Virus record (IMG/VR): IMGVR_UViG_3300042566_001780
Span: 193,190 to 257,189 of that record
Source: a virus
Reading direction: 5' to 3' (one strand)
Length of the DNA: 64,000 bases
Numbering within the stretch: position 1 is the first letter of the stretch; every line of letters begins with the position of its first letter. Positions 16,652 through 26,400 of the stretch are shown here, one piece after another. A program made the translations under genes and the position numbers. A model generated the notes under the pieces. That model saw nothing but the letters and a program-made list of their open reading frames with translations, made no database searches and was not told the DNA's origin.

Positions 16652-17869
16652 TTAGATTCCATAACGCGAACGTGTTGCTTCGAAGTTTTGAGAGATTTCT
16701 TCATTGGATAACTCTCGATTGTATATTTTGAAAAATCCTAAGTCCATTGACATTCGATATTGAGTACTATTCATCCAACCTGAAATTCTTCCTAAACCTG
16801 TAGTGAATGTTCTAGCTGATGGATGTTGAATGCCGGCAGTTTGTGTTAATGCTTGATTTACACCATTCACATATATCTTATTGTTTGTATACGGATTTGT
16901 GTTGATAGATGTGGTATTAACCATTTTAAAACATAAATGTTTCCAATTATTGAAAATACCTAGATTGGTAGTTTGCGTTGGAGTTAGCCCATATCTATCA
17001 GAATTACCTGTATTGAATCCAAGCTCTCCATTCCCACCAAAAACATTATAGGAAGTGAACCCAAATGGCATCAAGGCATTAGTGCTTTTTAATTTTACAA
17101 ACATTTCAACAGTGATTACACTTCCTAAAGTCCCAGCAAAAAAATCAGAATAATTATTGACTCCATCAAATGTTAAAAAGGTATTTCCAAATGTGGGATT
17201 AGCAAAAAGTGCAGTATTTGCTTGCGGATAAAGACTGGCCCAATTAACTCTATTTTGATTATATTTTGGGTTATAGATAGAAATATTGGATGCCAATTCT
17301 ACTTGGAGTCCGTCCCACCAAATAGTTGTGCCTGCGCCATTAGCATTTGGACCATCTAATCTTATTTGTATGAATGCAACTTCAGCATTACTGAATGTGA
17401 TGAAATGATCAAATCTCTGCCATTCAGGCGTCACTGTTATGGTTTTTGCAGAAATTCCATACCATCCACCTCCAGCTATTGCCGCATTTCCTAAACTATT
17501 TGCTCCAAATAGGTACAGTTCGCAATTGTTTAAAGTGACTGATGATTTAGCATAAACACTAACTCGCCATGTCTGACCATTAGCTGCAGTTGAGATATTC
17601 CATTTAGCTTCATTGTAGGATCCGATATGCGCGTCATTTCCAGTAACACTCATTTTCAGCGGAATTCCATTAGCAGGAGATTTGGAAGTTAATAAATCTC
17701 GATCTACTGTACAACTATTTCCACTATTGTTTCCCCTAGTAGAAACATACCAATCATAAATGTCATTTCCTTTTGGAAATGTGTTTGGGCTAAAACTTCT
17801 TGGATTTGCTGCATCTAAATGAAGCACTAATCCAGTATTAGGAATTTCTGGTCCAGAAAATACTGCCAT
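16652..17869 (-). CDS. LamG-like adhesin with inserted carbohydrate-binding-like domain
   Basis: A 405-aa member of a five-gene tandem family. N-terminal GLVLHLDAANPRSF and C-terminal FKIYNRELSNEEISQNFEATRSRYGI are the family ends. Between them is a LamG/ConA-like domain (FLTFDGVNNYSDF... INGVN-like ...GLGRISGWM) plus an inserted beta-domain at about residues 55-195 (NGQTWRVSVYAKSSV...EWQRFDHFITFSNAEVAFIQIRLDG) resembling carbohydrate-binding modules. Predicted host-glycan receptor-binding protein. Confidence 0.72.
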   Translation of the reverse strand: MAVFSGPEIPNTGLVLHLDAANPRSFSPNTFPKGNDIYDWYVSTRGNNSGNSCTVDRDLLTSKSPANGIPLKMSVTGNDAHIGSYNEAKWNISTAANGQTWRVSVYAKSSVTLNNCELYLFGANSLGNAAIAGGGWYGISAKTITVTPEWQRFDHFITFSNAEVAFIQIRLDGPNANGAGTTIWWDGLQVELASNISIYNPKYNQNRVNWASLYPQANTALFANPTFGNTFLTFDGVNNYSDFFAGTLGSVITVEMFVKLKSTNALMPFGFTSYNVFGGNGELGFNTGNSDRYGLTPTQTTNLGIFNNWKHLCFKMVNTTSINTNPYTNNKIYVNGVNQALTQTAGIQHPSARTFTTGLGRISGWMNSTQYRMSMDLGFFKIYNRELSNEEISQNFEATRSRYGI

Positions 17870-17871
17870 AA

Positions 17872-18549
17872 TTAGATTCCGTAACGACCACGAAGGGCCT
17901 CAAAGTTTTGCTTTATTTCTGAATCAGCAAGTGTTCTATTGTAAAGCAAAACAAATCCCATATTCACTACGTGGTTTCCAGATGGTGACAAATCTAACCT
18001 ATTCAAATTACCATATCCAGTAAGATCTTGAGTAATAGTGTCAGTATATAAAAGATCTCCATTTTTATAATTTTTTATTTGCGTGCCATTCAACGAACAT
18101 GCATAAATTTTCCATGGAAAATTTGCATAATCTGTTAATGACAACATCTGCCTGGTCCACCATGAGTTTAAATTAAAATCTTTAATATAGTGTAAAACAT
18201 TTGGAGTCGCAATTTCACGAGTATCACTAAAGAAAAATGAATTTCCACTGACATCACGAATTCTTAAAATTCCTCGGTAATTAGAAATAGGGGTACCAGT
18301 TGGGCGGGCTGAATAAATAATAGTCCAATTATTCTTTGATATTTCTGGAAATGTTATTGTCGAAGCAGATGATGCATTGAAATCAATATAAGAATTGATG
18401 ATAGACAATTGACTAAATGAAGCTGTTGGCGACGTTTTACTTAAATCATTCATTATTAGCCCAGCACCAGGATATGACTTCACATTAGCTGCATCTAATT
18501 GAAGAATTAATCCACTATCACTAATTGTTACACCATGCCCTAGACTCAT
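17872..18549 (-). CDS. LamG-like adhesin
   Basis: A 225-aa paralogue in the array, with N-terminal GLILQLDAANVKSYPG, core beta-strands and C-terminal FVLLYNRTLADSEIKQNFEALRGRYGI. It lacks the extra inserted domain and is the most divergent in its centre. ATGA coupling links it to the upstream paralogue. Confidence 0.7.
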   Translation of the reverse strand: MSLGHGVTISDSGLILQLDAANVKSYPGAGLIMNDLSKTSPTASFSQLSIINSYIDFNASSASTITFPEISKNNWTIIYSARPTGTPISNYRGILRIRDVSGNSFFFSDTREIATPNVLHYIKDFNLNSWWTRQMLSLTDYANFPWKIYACSLNGTQIKNYKNGDLLYTDTITQDLTGYGNLNRLDLSPSGNHVVNMGFVLLYNRTLADSEIKQNFEALRGRYGI

Positions 18550-19766
18550 AAACCATATCTCCTACGGCATGCATTAAAATTTTCACGAATTTCTATTTCA
18601 GAAAGCTCTCTATCATATATTGATAGTTGTCCTATCTTTCCCGAGAAATATTCTGATGAGGCATTATGAGCTCGTCTAGCAATAGTAAATTGCGGAGCTG
18701 TATTATTAGTTATAGTTTGAGTAATACTTCCAGTATTTACACCATTAATGTATCCTTTAGAACCAGTTGGATTAGAAGTGATAACTAAGTGATACCAAAT
18801 ATTTGGCAAAATAGAATTTGCCGGGGTAACTGCATAATCACTATTACTATTTCTAAACTGTAACTGATTATTTGTAATAACCATACCGTATGCAAAACTT
18901 AAACCAGATTGGCCTAATGTAAAAATAGTTCTTTTAGCAACTGGATCTGTTACATTTATCATTGCAATAATAGTAACCGCAGTCTGATTAACGTAACTCC
19001 CAAATGTTCCATATAGATAGTCATTAGTTCCATCAAATGTTAAACACCTAGTTGGGTCATTAGTATGCGATGGCTGATTAATGTAATCAAAATTTATCGA
19101 AGAATTTATTAGATTTTTTGATTTTACAAAGGCATTTGGGTTTGGTTGAAATTCTGATGGCTGATTTCTAAATTCAAATTGTGGTGCAGAAATATAAAAA
19201 TACTCTCCAGCATTTGGATAATATGGAACAGTTCCGGCCCCAGCATCTGCATTACCAGTATAATTAGTCATATAAAGTGCAAAACACTTTAATGAATAAG
19301 TATCATTTACCCTAATTCTGGAAATTCTAATCCACCCGTCATCTAACATGTCAATTTTAAAATTTTCATATGTAGTTGAATAGGGTTTTCTAATGACAAC
19401 TCCTGTTTCTAAATCTACTGTCACACCGTCAGCATTAGATGCAATAGATGGAGACAATCTGGCATACTTATAGGTACCGGCTTTGACATATATTGAAGAG
19501 CACCACGTCAATTGAGCTTGGAATCTTTGATAACCCTGAACCAGGTATGAAGATCCAACACCGCTAGATGTTAACTTATATACTTTTTCGCGTGTAGGAG
19601 AAACTATAGATATATCTTCTTCTAGGGTTAATCCAGATTTAACCCATGTTGATTGTGCTAGATCATCAGTTCTGTATATTGCATTAACAAAAGATTTAGA
19701 ATTTCCATCATCTAAACATAATATCAACCCATTAGTAGCTATTTTTGCTCCATGCCCTAAACTCAT
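18546..19766 (-). CDS. LamG-like adhesin with inserted domain
   Basis: A 406-aa paralogue: GLILCLDDGNSKSF start, an inserted beta-domain at about residues 30-210 (FQAQLTWCSSIYVKAGTYKYARLS...DGWIRISRIRV), a LamG core (RCLTFDGTNDYLYG...ATIIAM-like strands...KGYINGVNTG) and a C-terminal LSIYDRELSEIEIRENFNACRRRYGL. ATGA overlaps lie at both ends, so it is translated as part of the array. Confidence 0.72.
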   Translation of the reverse strand: MSLGHGAKIATNGLILCLDDGNSKSFVNAIYRTDDLAQSTWVKSGLTLEEDISIVSPTREKVYKLTSSGVGSSYLVQGYQRFQAQLTWCSSIYVKAGTYKYARLSPSIASNADGVTVDLETGVVIRKPYSTTYENFKIDMLDDGWIRISRIRVNDTYSLKCFALYMTNYTGNADAGAGTVPYYPNAGEYFYISAPQFEFRNQPSEFQPNPNAFVKSKNLINSSINFDYINQPSHTNDPTRCLTFDGTNDYLYGTFGSYVNQTAVTIIAMINVTDPVAKRTIFTLGQSGLSFAYGMVITNNQLQFRNSNSDYAVTPANSILPNIWYHLVITSNPTGSKGYINGVNTGSITQTITNNTAPQFTIARRAHNASSEYFSGKIGQLSIYDRELSEIEIRENFNACRRRYGL

Positions 19767-20476
19767 AATCCATATCTCCTACGAGTAGCTTCGAAGTTTT
19801 GTTTGATTTCTTGTGAGGAGAGCGCGCGGCTATATTCTTTTACAGATGAAATTTGTCCTCCAAATATATCTGTAGCATTAGCATCTAATCTAATACCTAT
19901 GTATCCTTGGTTAACAATAGTAGCTTTAGCCGCTTTACCTGTTTTTTCTATTGATAGATTGCCGTTAATATATATTTTTGATATGCTGTTATCTAATGTA
20001 GCGGATACGTTGAACCATTTGTTTGCGGATATTAAACCATTAGCTGTAGCTAAAGTTTCATTTCCATTGTCGGTAGTGAAATACTGAAAATGTATTAGAT
20101 CTCCTGCTATGTGAATACCGTGTCTTTGCTGATAGGTGTAAACTGCTAAAGTCGGCGGATTTTGTTGTTGTGTATACAGATATTGTCTAATAGCAATATT
20201 AGTTGATACTGATGTGGTGTTAAACCACACATCTAAGGTGGTAGATGTACCTCGATTTATTGGTACTACAGAACAGTAATCATTTACTTTATCAAATGTG
20301 AAACTACCTTTGTTATTTGTGTTATACACGGCACCGTTGATCAACGTTCCATCATTTCCACTTTCAGATAAATCTGTCCATAAAGTTCCGTTGCCTGGAT
20401 AACTTCTTATATTCCCTGCATCTAAACAAAGAACTAATCCATCTTCTACAATATTAGGTCCACAATGAGCGCTCAT
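19763..20476 (-). CDS. LamG-like adhesin
   Basis: A 237-aa compact paralogue: GLVLCLDAGNIRSYPGNGTLWTDLS, SFTFDKVNDYCSV, SKIYINGNLS and C-terminal KEYSRALSSQEIKQNFEATRRRYGL. This is a single LamG/ConA-like domain that probably binds sugars. Coupled to both neighbours by ATGA. Confidence 0.75.
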   Translation of the reverse strand: MSAHCGPNIVEDGLVLCLDAGNIRSYPGNGTLWTDLSESGNDGTLINGAVYNTNNKGSFTFDKVNDYCSVVPINRGTSTTLDVWFNTTSVSTNIAIRQYLYTQQQNPPTLAVYTYQQRHGIHIAGDLIHFQYFTTDNGNETLATANGLISANKWFNVSATLDNSISKIYINGNLSIEKTGKAAKATIVNQGYIGIRLDANATDIFGGQISSVKEYSRALSSQEIKQNFEATRRRYGL

Positions 20477-21162
20477 ATGCCGTATCTTCCCTTAGTCGCT
20501 TCAAAGTTTTGGCGAATTTCTTGGGCAGAAAGCGCACGATTGTAAATTTGAGCTAAAGAAATTTTTCCCGAAAATGTACGATCAATAGCATTAGATCTAT
20601 TGCCTAGCCGCAATTCATATAACGTCGTAATAGCACTTGGCAATCCAGTAGTCCCAGTGCTATTAACTACACCGTTTATGTAGATTATTGCACTGCCAGT
20701 ACTAATAACCGATACTGAAACATTAGTCCATTTTGTATATGGCACGGAATTAGCTGTTGAATTAACTGCTGCACCATTGTTTACAGTAATTGTCACATTT
20801 GGACTATTGGAGAAGTAAAAAGATATTCCACCCGCAGACCCAGTGTTATTATTAGTTTTATCAAAAATTCGACCATATCCACCCCCTCCAGCAGAAGCTG
20901 GATTAACCCAGGCAGATAACGTAAAACCATTTGACAAGTAAGAATTATCGGTAAATGTGTGGCAATAATCATCAACACCATCAAAAGTCAAACTACCTTT
21001 ATTATCACTGCTATATCCAACACCATTCATTAATGTCCCATTATTTCCATTTCCACTCAAATCTGTCCATACTGTCCCAGATCCGGGGTATGACTTTACA
21101 TTAGCTGCATCTAAATGCAGCACTAATCCATCTCTAACAATTGAAGGGTTATAAGCTATCAT
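20473..21162 (-). CDS. LamG-like adhesin
   Basis: A 229-aa protein with the clearest LamG module of the array: GLVLHLDAANVKSYPGSG, WTDLSGNGNNGTLMNG, SLTFDGVDDYCHT, FTLSAWVNPAS, SAIIYINGVVNS and AQIYNRALSAQEIRQNFEA. It is the first of the five paralogues in transcription order and overlaps the 58-aa gene upstream by ATGA. Confidence 0.78.
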   Translation of the reverse strand: MIAYNPSIVRDGLVLHLDAANVKSYPGSGTVWTDLSGNGNNGTLMNGVGYSSDNKGSLTFDGVDDYCHTFTDNSYLSNGFTLSAWVNPASAGGGGYGRIFDKTNNNTGSAGGISFYFSNSPNVTITVNNGAAVNSTANSVPYTKWTNVSVSVISTGSAIIYINGVVNSTGTTGLPSAITTLYELRLGNRSNAIDRTFSGKISLAQIYNRALSAQEIRQNFEATKGRYGI

Positions 21163-21335
21163 TTGATGTATTGCTTTACGTAACTTTCAGCGGCTTTTCC
21201 CATTACAAATTGGATGTAATCAGAATCAGTCTCAATTATTTCTGAATCAATTGGCAAATTTTCATTGTATGCTTGTCTAGCTAATGAAATTGCAGCCAAT
21301 TGTTGCTCATCATTTATCTCTATTGTGAAAATCAT
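21159..21335 (-). CDS. Small fibre-cluster protein (58 aa)
   Basis: A 58-aa ORF starting MIFTIEINDEQQLAAISLARQ and ending AAESYVKQYIK. AAGGAAG sits 5 bases upstream of the ATG, and the stop overlaps the next start as ATGA, so it is probably real. It is predicted alpha-helical. Its position at the head of the LamG array suggests an accessory role. No family was recognised. Confidence 0.65.
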   Translation of the reverse strand: MIFTIEINDEQQLAAISLARQAYNENLPIDSEIIETDSDYIQFVMGKAAESYVKQYIK

Positions 21336-21343
21336 AATCTTCC

Positions 21344-23413
21344 TTAAGCTGAAATAAGAGTTTCAGAAACTTTATATTGTGTAGAATTTGCAGTAGCTCG
21401 AGTAGCTAATAGTCTAACATTGCCAGTATTAATATCGACATCAAATGTGGCTAGTGCAGAGGCACCAGTAAAAACAACGCCATATTCTGTTACAAATGCA
21501 GCAGTTCCATTATGCGCCACTAACAATTCCGAAATTTGAACTTCACTTGTTACTGAATCAAATGCTTGTACTATTAATTTAGCAGATCTAAATGATGCTG
21601 CGGTGAATGATGCTACTTGAGTTTGAGTAGTGGAAGCTACGGTAGTAGCTTCAATTGATAAAGTCAGCGCATTTGAAAGACGAACTGCACCGGTGTATGA
21701 CACATTAAAAACATTAGTCTCATCAGACTGACGACATTGGAAAATATTTGTTGCAGTGGCTGGGGCCAAAATATCAACAATGCTACCACTAGAGCCCGAA
21801 GAAGTGCCCCCATTGGAATCGGTGCTAAATCTATGAATACCCTGCCCGCTAACCCCAACACCAGCATGAGCATATCCGAGTGCTTTATTTGCTGTATAAA
21901 ATGCAGTTATTCGAGTATTATCTTGCTGATTACCTATAGCAAGTGCACCTAATAAAATACCACCAGTTCCTGCGCCAACATTTACTATTTTTAAAGCAGG
22001 AATATTGGTTCTAGAGGCTCCATCAATTGTCGTTGTGTAATTTAATCGGAGTTCTCTGCGTGTTCCTGTTCCTGCCGACTCAGTCCCCAATGTTAATGTA
22101 TTTGCATTAGAAACCCAGTCAAAAATACCACGTTCATAATTAGACGCATCGGTATAGGTGTTATATACTCTCAGTGTCTGTGGATTTACGCCATTTCTTT
22201 GAGCAAGAATATTAGCTGCATCACGGTACAGATATAAATCTGGGCTATATAAGCTAGCCCCAAAAGCCATGTTTTGTAAAAACGTAGCTCCTGCACCTGT
22301 TGATATGTTTAATTTTTCTTGACCGGCAGTTGCAAATAGTAAGTTATTTCCGTTTCTATAAAATCCGCTGTATGATGTGCTTAATCCAACTGCTATTCTT
22401 CCAGATTCAGTGTTAATGCTTCCAGTTTTCGTGATTTGCACTTTACTAACGCCGCCAACTTGCAAATCCATCAATAATGAAGAGGCGCTACTTGCAGTAT
22501 CCGTTACATTCAACTTTATTGCTGTTGGAATTCCAGTAGTGTTCCAGGTCTGTGCTAAGTTGATTAGTGATCCAGCTAATGACCCAGAACCCGCTAATGC
22601 TGTATCAAGAATGTCTAGTTTAGCTATCGGCGATGCTACGTTTATTCCCAATGACCCAATTACTGTTAGGAAATTATTCGTCTTATCCCAAGTAAGATCA
22701 GAATCACCAGCAGTTACACCAGAGTCGTTAAAAAGCACCTGGGTGTTTGCCCCGCCTATCGGGCCAACTGATCCTGTATAGCCTATATCACCCTTAGATC
22801 CGGTGTAACCGGTGACACCCTGGATGCCTTGGGAGCCTGTATACCCAGTTAATCCGATATCTCCTTTAGATCCGGTAAAACCTGCTGTGCCTTGTGAGCC
22901 AGTATATCCACGAGAACCGGTAAAACCTATTGCACCTTGAGATCCAGTAAAACCGATTTCTCCTTGGCTACCAGTGTATCCAGTTAATCCTTGAAAACCT
23001 TGGGATCCTTGACTACCAGTGTATCCAATTACACCCTGCGATCCAGTAAAACCAATATCACCTTTTGACCCCGTGAATCCTTGACTACCCGTAAAGCCGG
23101 CGGCTCCAGCAACACCTTGGCTACCAGTGTATCCAATAACACCTTGCACGCCTTGAACACCTTGGCTACCAGTAAATCCTGTAGCTCCACGTGATCCAGT
23201 GTATCCTGCCGATCCAGTATACCCCTGTGAACCAGTGTATCCAAACTTACCAATTGTTGTGATCGACTCGGTTCCACCAGTGCTCGTTGTATCTTGCTTA
23301 ATATACAATACGCCGTCGTAGGTGTTTATTGCTAATTCGCCTAATACTAGATCACTTGTTAGTGGAATCTTTCCAGGTACAGCACTTCTTTTAATACGAA
23401 TAGTATTAGCCAT
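21344..23413 (-). CDS. Collagen-like tail fibre (689 aa)
   Basis: The N-terminal module RIKRSAVPGKIPLTSDLVLGE (residues 5-25) and LAINTYDGVLYIKQD is widespread in T4-like and cyanophage fibres. Residues 58-220 are an uninterrupted collagen-like block of GYTGSQG/GFTGSQG units, about 54 triplets. A long beta-rich stem follows. The C-terminal 95 residues (TTQTQVASFTAASFRSAKLI...KVSETLISA) are homologous to the end of the 305-aa fibre at 30809-31726. AGGAAA precedes the ATG. A CTAAATAG octamer lies 63 bases upstream. Confidence 0.85.
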   Translation of the reverse strand: MANTIRIKRSAVPGKIPLTSDLVLGELAINTYDGVLYIKQDTTSTGGTESITTIGKFGYTGSQGYTGSAGYTGSRGATGFTGSQGVQGVQGVIGYTGSQGVAGAAGFTGSQGFTGSKGDIGFTGSQGVIGYTGSQGSQGFQGLTGYTGSQGEIGFTGSQGAIGFTGSRGYTGSQGTAGFTGSKGDIGLTGYTGSQGIQGVTGYTGSKGDIGYTGSVGPIGGANTQVLFNDSGVTAGDSDLTWDKTNNFLTVIGSLGINVASPIAKLDILDTALAGSGSLAGSLINLAQTWNTTGIPTAIKLNVTDTASSASSLLMDLQVGGVSKVQITKTGSINTESGRIAVGLSTSYSGFYRNGNNLLFATAGQEKLNISTGAGATFLQNMAFGASLYSPDLYLYRDAANILAQRNGVNPQTLRVYNTYTDASNYERGIFDWVSNANTLTLGTESAGTGTRRELRLNYTTTIDGASRTNIPALKIVNVGAGTGGILLGALAIGNQQDNTRITAFYTANKALGYAHAGVGVSGQGIHRFSTDSNGGTSSGSSGSIVDILAPATATNIFQCRQSDETNVFNVSYTGAVRLSNALTLSIEATTVASTTQTQVASFTAASFRSAKLIVQAFDSVTSEVQISELLVAHNGTAAFVTEYGVVFTGASALATFDVDINTGNVRLLATRATANSTQYKVSETLISA
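22754..23242 (-). repeat. Collagen-repeat coding block of the 689-aa fibre
   Basis: Encodes residues 58-220 as G-x-x triplets dominated by G-(Y/F)-T-G-S-(Q/K/R). Similar units recur in the 726-aa and 102-aa genes. Confidence 0.88.
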
Positions 23414-23475
23414 GTGGCTTTATTTCCTATGAAATTGTCTAATGTTAGACTAGGTCGCTAAAAAGCATCAATATC

Positions 23476-23483
23476 CTATTTAG
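23476..23483 (-). promoter_or_regulatory. Predicted late promoter (CTAAATAG)
   Basis: Exact CTAAATAG on the minus strand in the divergent gap, 63 bases before the 689-aa fibre start, which is farther than at the other sites. Confidence 0.42.
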
Positions 23484-23491
23484 AAAAACCA

Positions 23492-26400
23492 ATGAAACCA
23501 ACTATAGCAATTATTGACATTATTGGGTTAACATATGATGGAAATACTCTTAACTTGCGAGGATTAGGTGGATCAGAATCTGCGGTGATTCTGCTTTCAA
23601 AAGAGCTATCTTTATGCGGGTTTGATGTTACAGTGTTCAATAATTGCATTGATAAACATGCGAGTCCTGGTGTTTATGCCGGTGTCAAATATGTTGATAT
23701 ATCCAAAATAGATTCTGTTGAGAAAAATTTTGATATTGTCATCTCTTCGAGGACAGTAATACCTTTTATTACAGAAGATTTGCATCCATATTTCTTCCAG
23801 TTCGACCCAGCGAGATTCAAGCAATTAGCGCAAACAGCCAAATTTAAAGCTGTTTGGATGCATGACACTTTTTGTAAAGGTGATGAATTTCTAGAAAGGC
23901 TTCTACTTAACGGGTCAATTGACGAGATTTTTACTCTGTCCGATTTCCACACTACATATGTCAGTACCGCAGACCATGGGCATCGCAGAATGCCCGAGGT
24001 TCTCAAAAACAAAATATTTATGACTCGAAATGGAGCCGTAAACTATTTTCCAGAAGTCAACATTTCTAAAAAAGACAGAAACTTATTTGTCTACAATGCA
24101 TCAGTAACAAAAGGTATGCTGCCATTGGTCAAAAACATTTGGCCCCTCTTCAAATCGTTAAGACCAAATGCTCGATTAAAAGTGATCGGTGGATATTACC
24201 GATTTAGAGAAAACGCTGCACCTGATGAACAAGAAAAAACCTGGCGAGAACTTGTCAATGATCCGATCTACAAAACTTTGGATGTAGAGTTCACCGGAAT
24301 TTTGAGGCAACAAGAAATAGCAGAAATATTATCATCTGCTTCATTTATGGTTTATCCTGGCGCATTCCCAGAAACCTTTGGTATTTCTACTCTTGAATCT
24401 TTACTATACAATACTCCACTGATTACGACCCGATTTGGTGCATTAGAAGAAACTGCAATTGATTCTGCATGCTATAAGATTGATTATTGTATTGAGCCTA
24501 ATGGTTTATTTCCAAATATTTCTTTAGATGACCAATCTAAGAAGTTTGTTCAATTAATGTTGTCTGCGTATGATAATACATATTTGCACCAACAAAAAAT
24601 GTATGCTTGCAATGCAGTCAAAACTATAGCAGGCTGGGATAGTGTGGCATTGCAATGGAAGCAACATCTTTTTAAGAAGCTTGGTCTGTATTTGCCAGCA
24701 TCAGATTACCAAAAAATAACTTCTATTAATGCTGAAGTTAAAGAAGTTTTTGGCAGAAGATTTAGCAATCCAGAAGAAAATTATCTTCCGCGAAATACCC
24801 AGCAGCATATAACAGTCATTACCCCAGTATTCAACGCCGAGAAATACATAGAGCAATGTGTCCAATCTGTTATTACACAAGATTATGATAATTGGGACAT
24901 GTACATTATTGATGATTGCTCTACTGATTGTACTTCTAAAATTCTAGATGAATTGTCGGAATTAGATTCTCGCATCCATATCATTCATCAAACCTATAAT
25001 GCCGGTGCGGTCAAAAATCAGGTAGTTACTATTAAAAAGATATGTTCGCCAGATGACATTATTCTGTTGTTAGATGGCGATGATGCACTTGTGAATGACA
25101 ATCAAATTTTCCATTTTTACAACAATCTTTATACTAATGACCAAACTGAATTTACATATGGTTCGTGCTTCTCATTAGTTGATAAAATTCCATTAGTTGC
25201 TCAGCCATATCCAGAAGAAATTAAGAAATCTAAAAGATATCGAGATCATAAGTTCAACTGGAATATGCCATATACACATCTGAGAACCTTTAGAGCAAGA
25301 TTAATGCTGAATATCCCAGATGATAAATTTAAAGATGCGAATGGAAATTGGTATAAAGCTGGTGGTGACAATGCTACTTTTTATGAAGTAATTGAGCGCG
25401 CTGATCCAAATAAAGTAAAAGCTATTTCTAGGATTAACTATCTCTACAATGACCTAAATCCAATCAATGATTGGAAAGTTAATGGACACGAACAAACAGC
25501 TAATGCAAAGTTTATCGGTAAATCAAATCTCAAATCTATGAAAACTATCTTAATCGCTATCCCAACTGCCAAGTACATTGAACCAGAAACCTTTAAGTCA
25601 ATTTATGACTTAGAAGTTCCTGAAGGTTATAGGACTGAGTTTCAGTATTTTTTTGGGTACGCCCTGGAACAGGTACGCAATTTAATATCTGATTGGGCTC
25701 AGCGTTACGATTATCTTTTTGCTGTAGACTCTGATATGAGCTTCAAACCGGATACATTGAAGCGATTATTGTCTCATGACAAAGATGTTGTCAGTGGGCT
25801 ATACATCCAGCGGAAACCAGGTGAGCATATCTTGGAACTTTACCGCAATGGGCATAATATTCCATATGGTGATATTAAAAATCTGGGTCTAGTTGAAATT
25901 GATGCATGTGGATTTGGTTGTGTATTAGTCAAGTCTAAAGTATTTTCTACCATTGGATATCCACAATTTGTATACAAATCAGCTTTAGATCATAAAGATA
26001 CCGTATCAGAAGATGTGTACTTCTGCATGAAAGCAAAGCAATTTGGTTTCTCAATTTATGCAGATACGAATGTCATTTGCGATCATATTGGATCAACGAA
26101 ATTTGTTGTAGATCAAACTATTACTAAAAAGCAATCTGCATTTGATAGGCTTCTTGAATTGAGCAATACACGTTTGCTTCCAAGCAAACATGTTGAATAT
26201 CTCTATGATATGTCAAAGTCCCAGAATATCAAACCAAAAGTCATTTTTGATATAGGAGCATGTGTCCTGCACTGGACTCGAGAAGCGGTGAATGTTTGGC
26301 CGGATGCTAAGTTTTTTGCTTTTGAAGCTATGCAAGAATCAGAGCTTATTTTCAAACATTTTGGTGTCCCGCACTTTATTGGTGTATTAAGCGATCAAGA

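Noticed and set aside
22748-23277. Tandem repeats considered as a CRISPR-like array
   Set aside because: Units are variable, lack spacers and encode collagen-like triplets in frame within a fibre gene.
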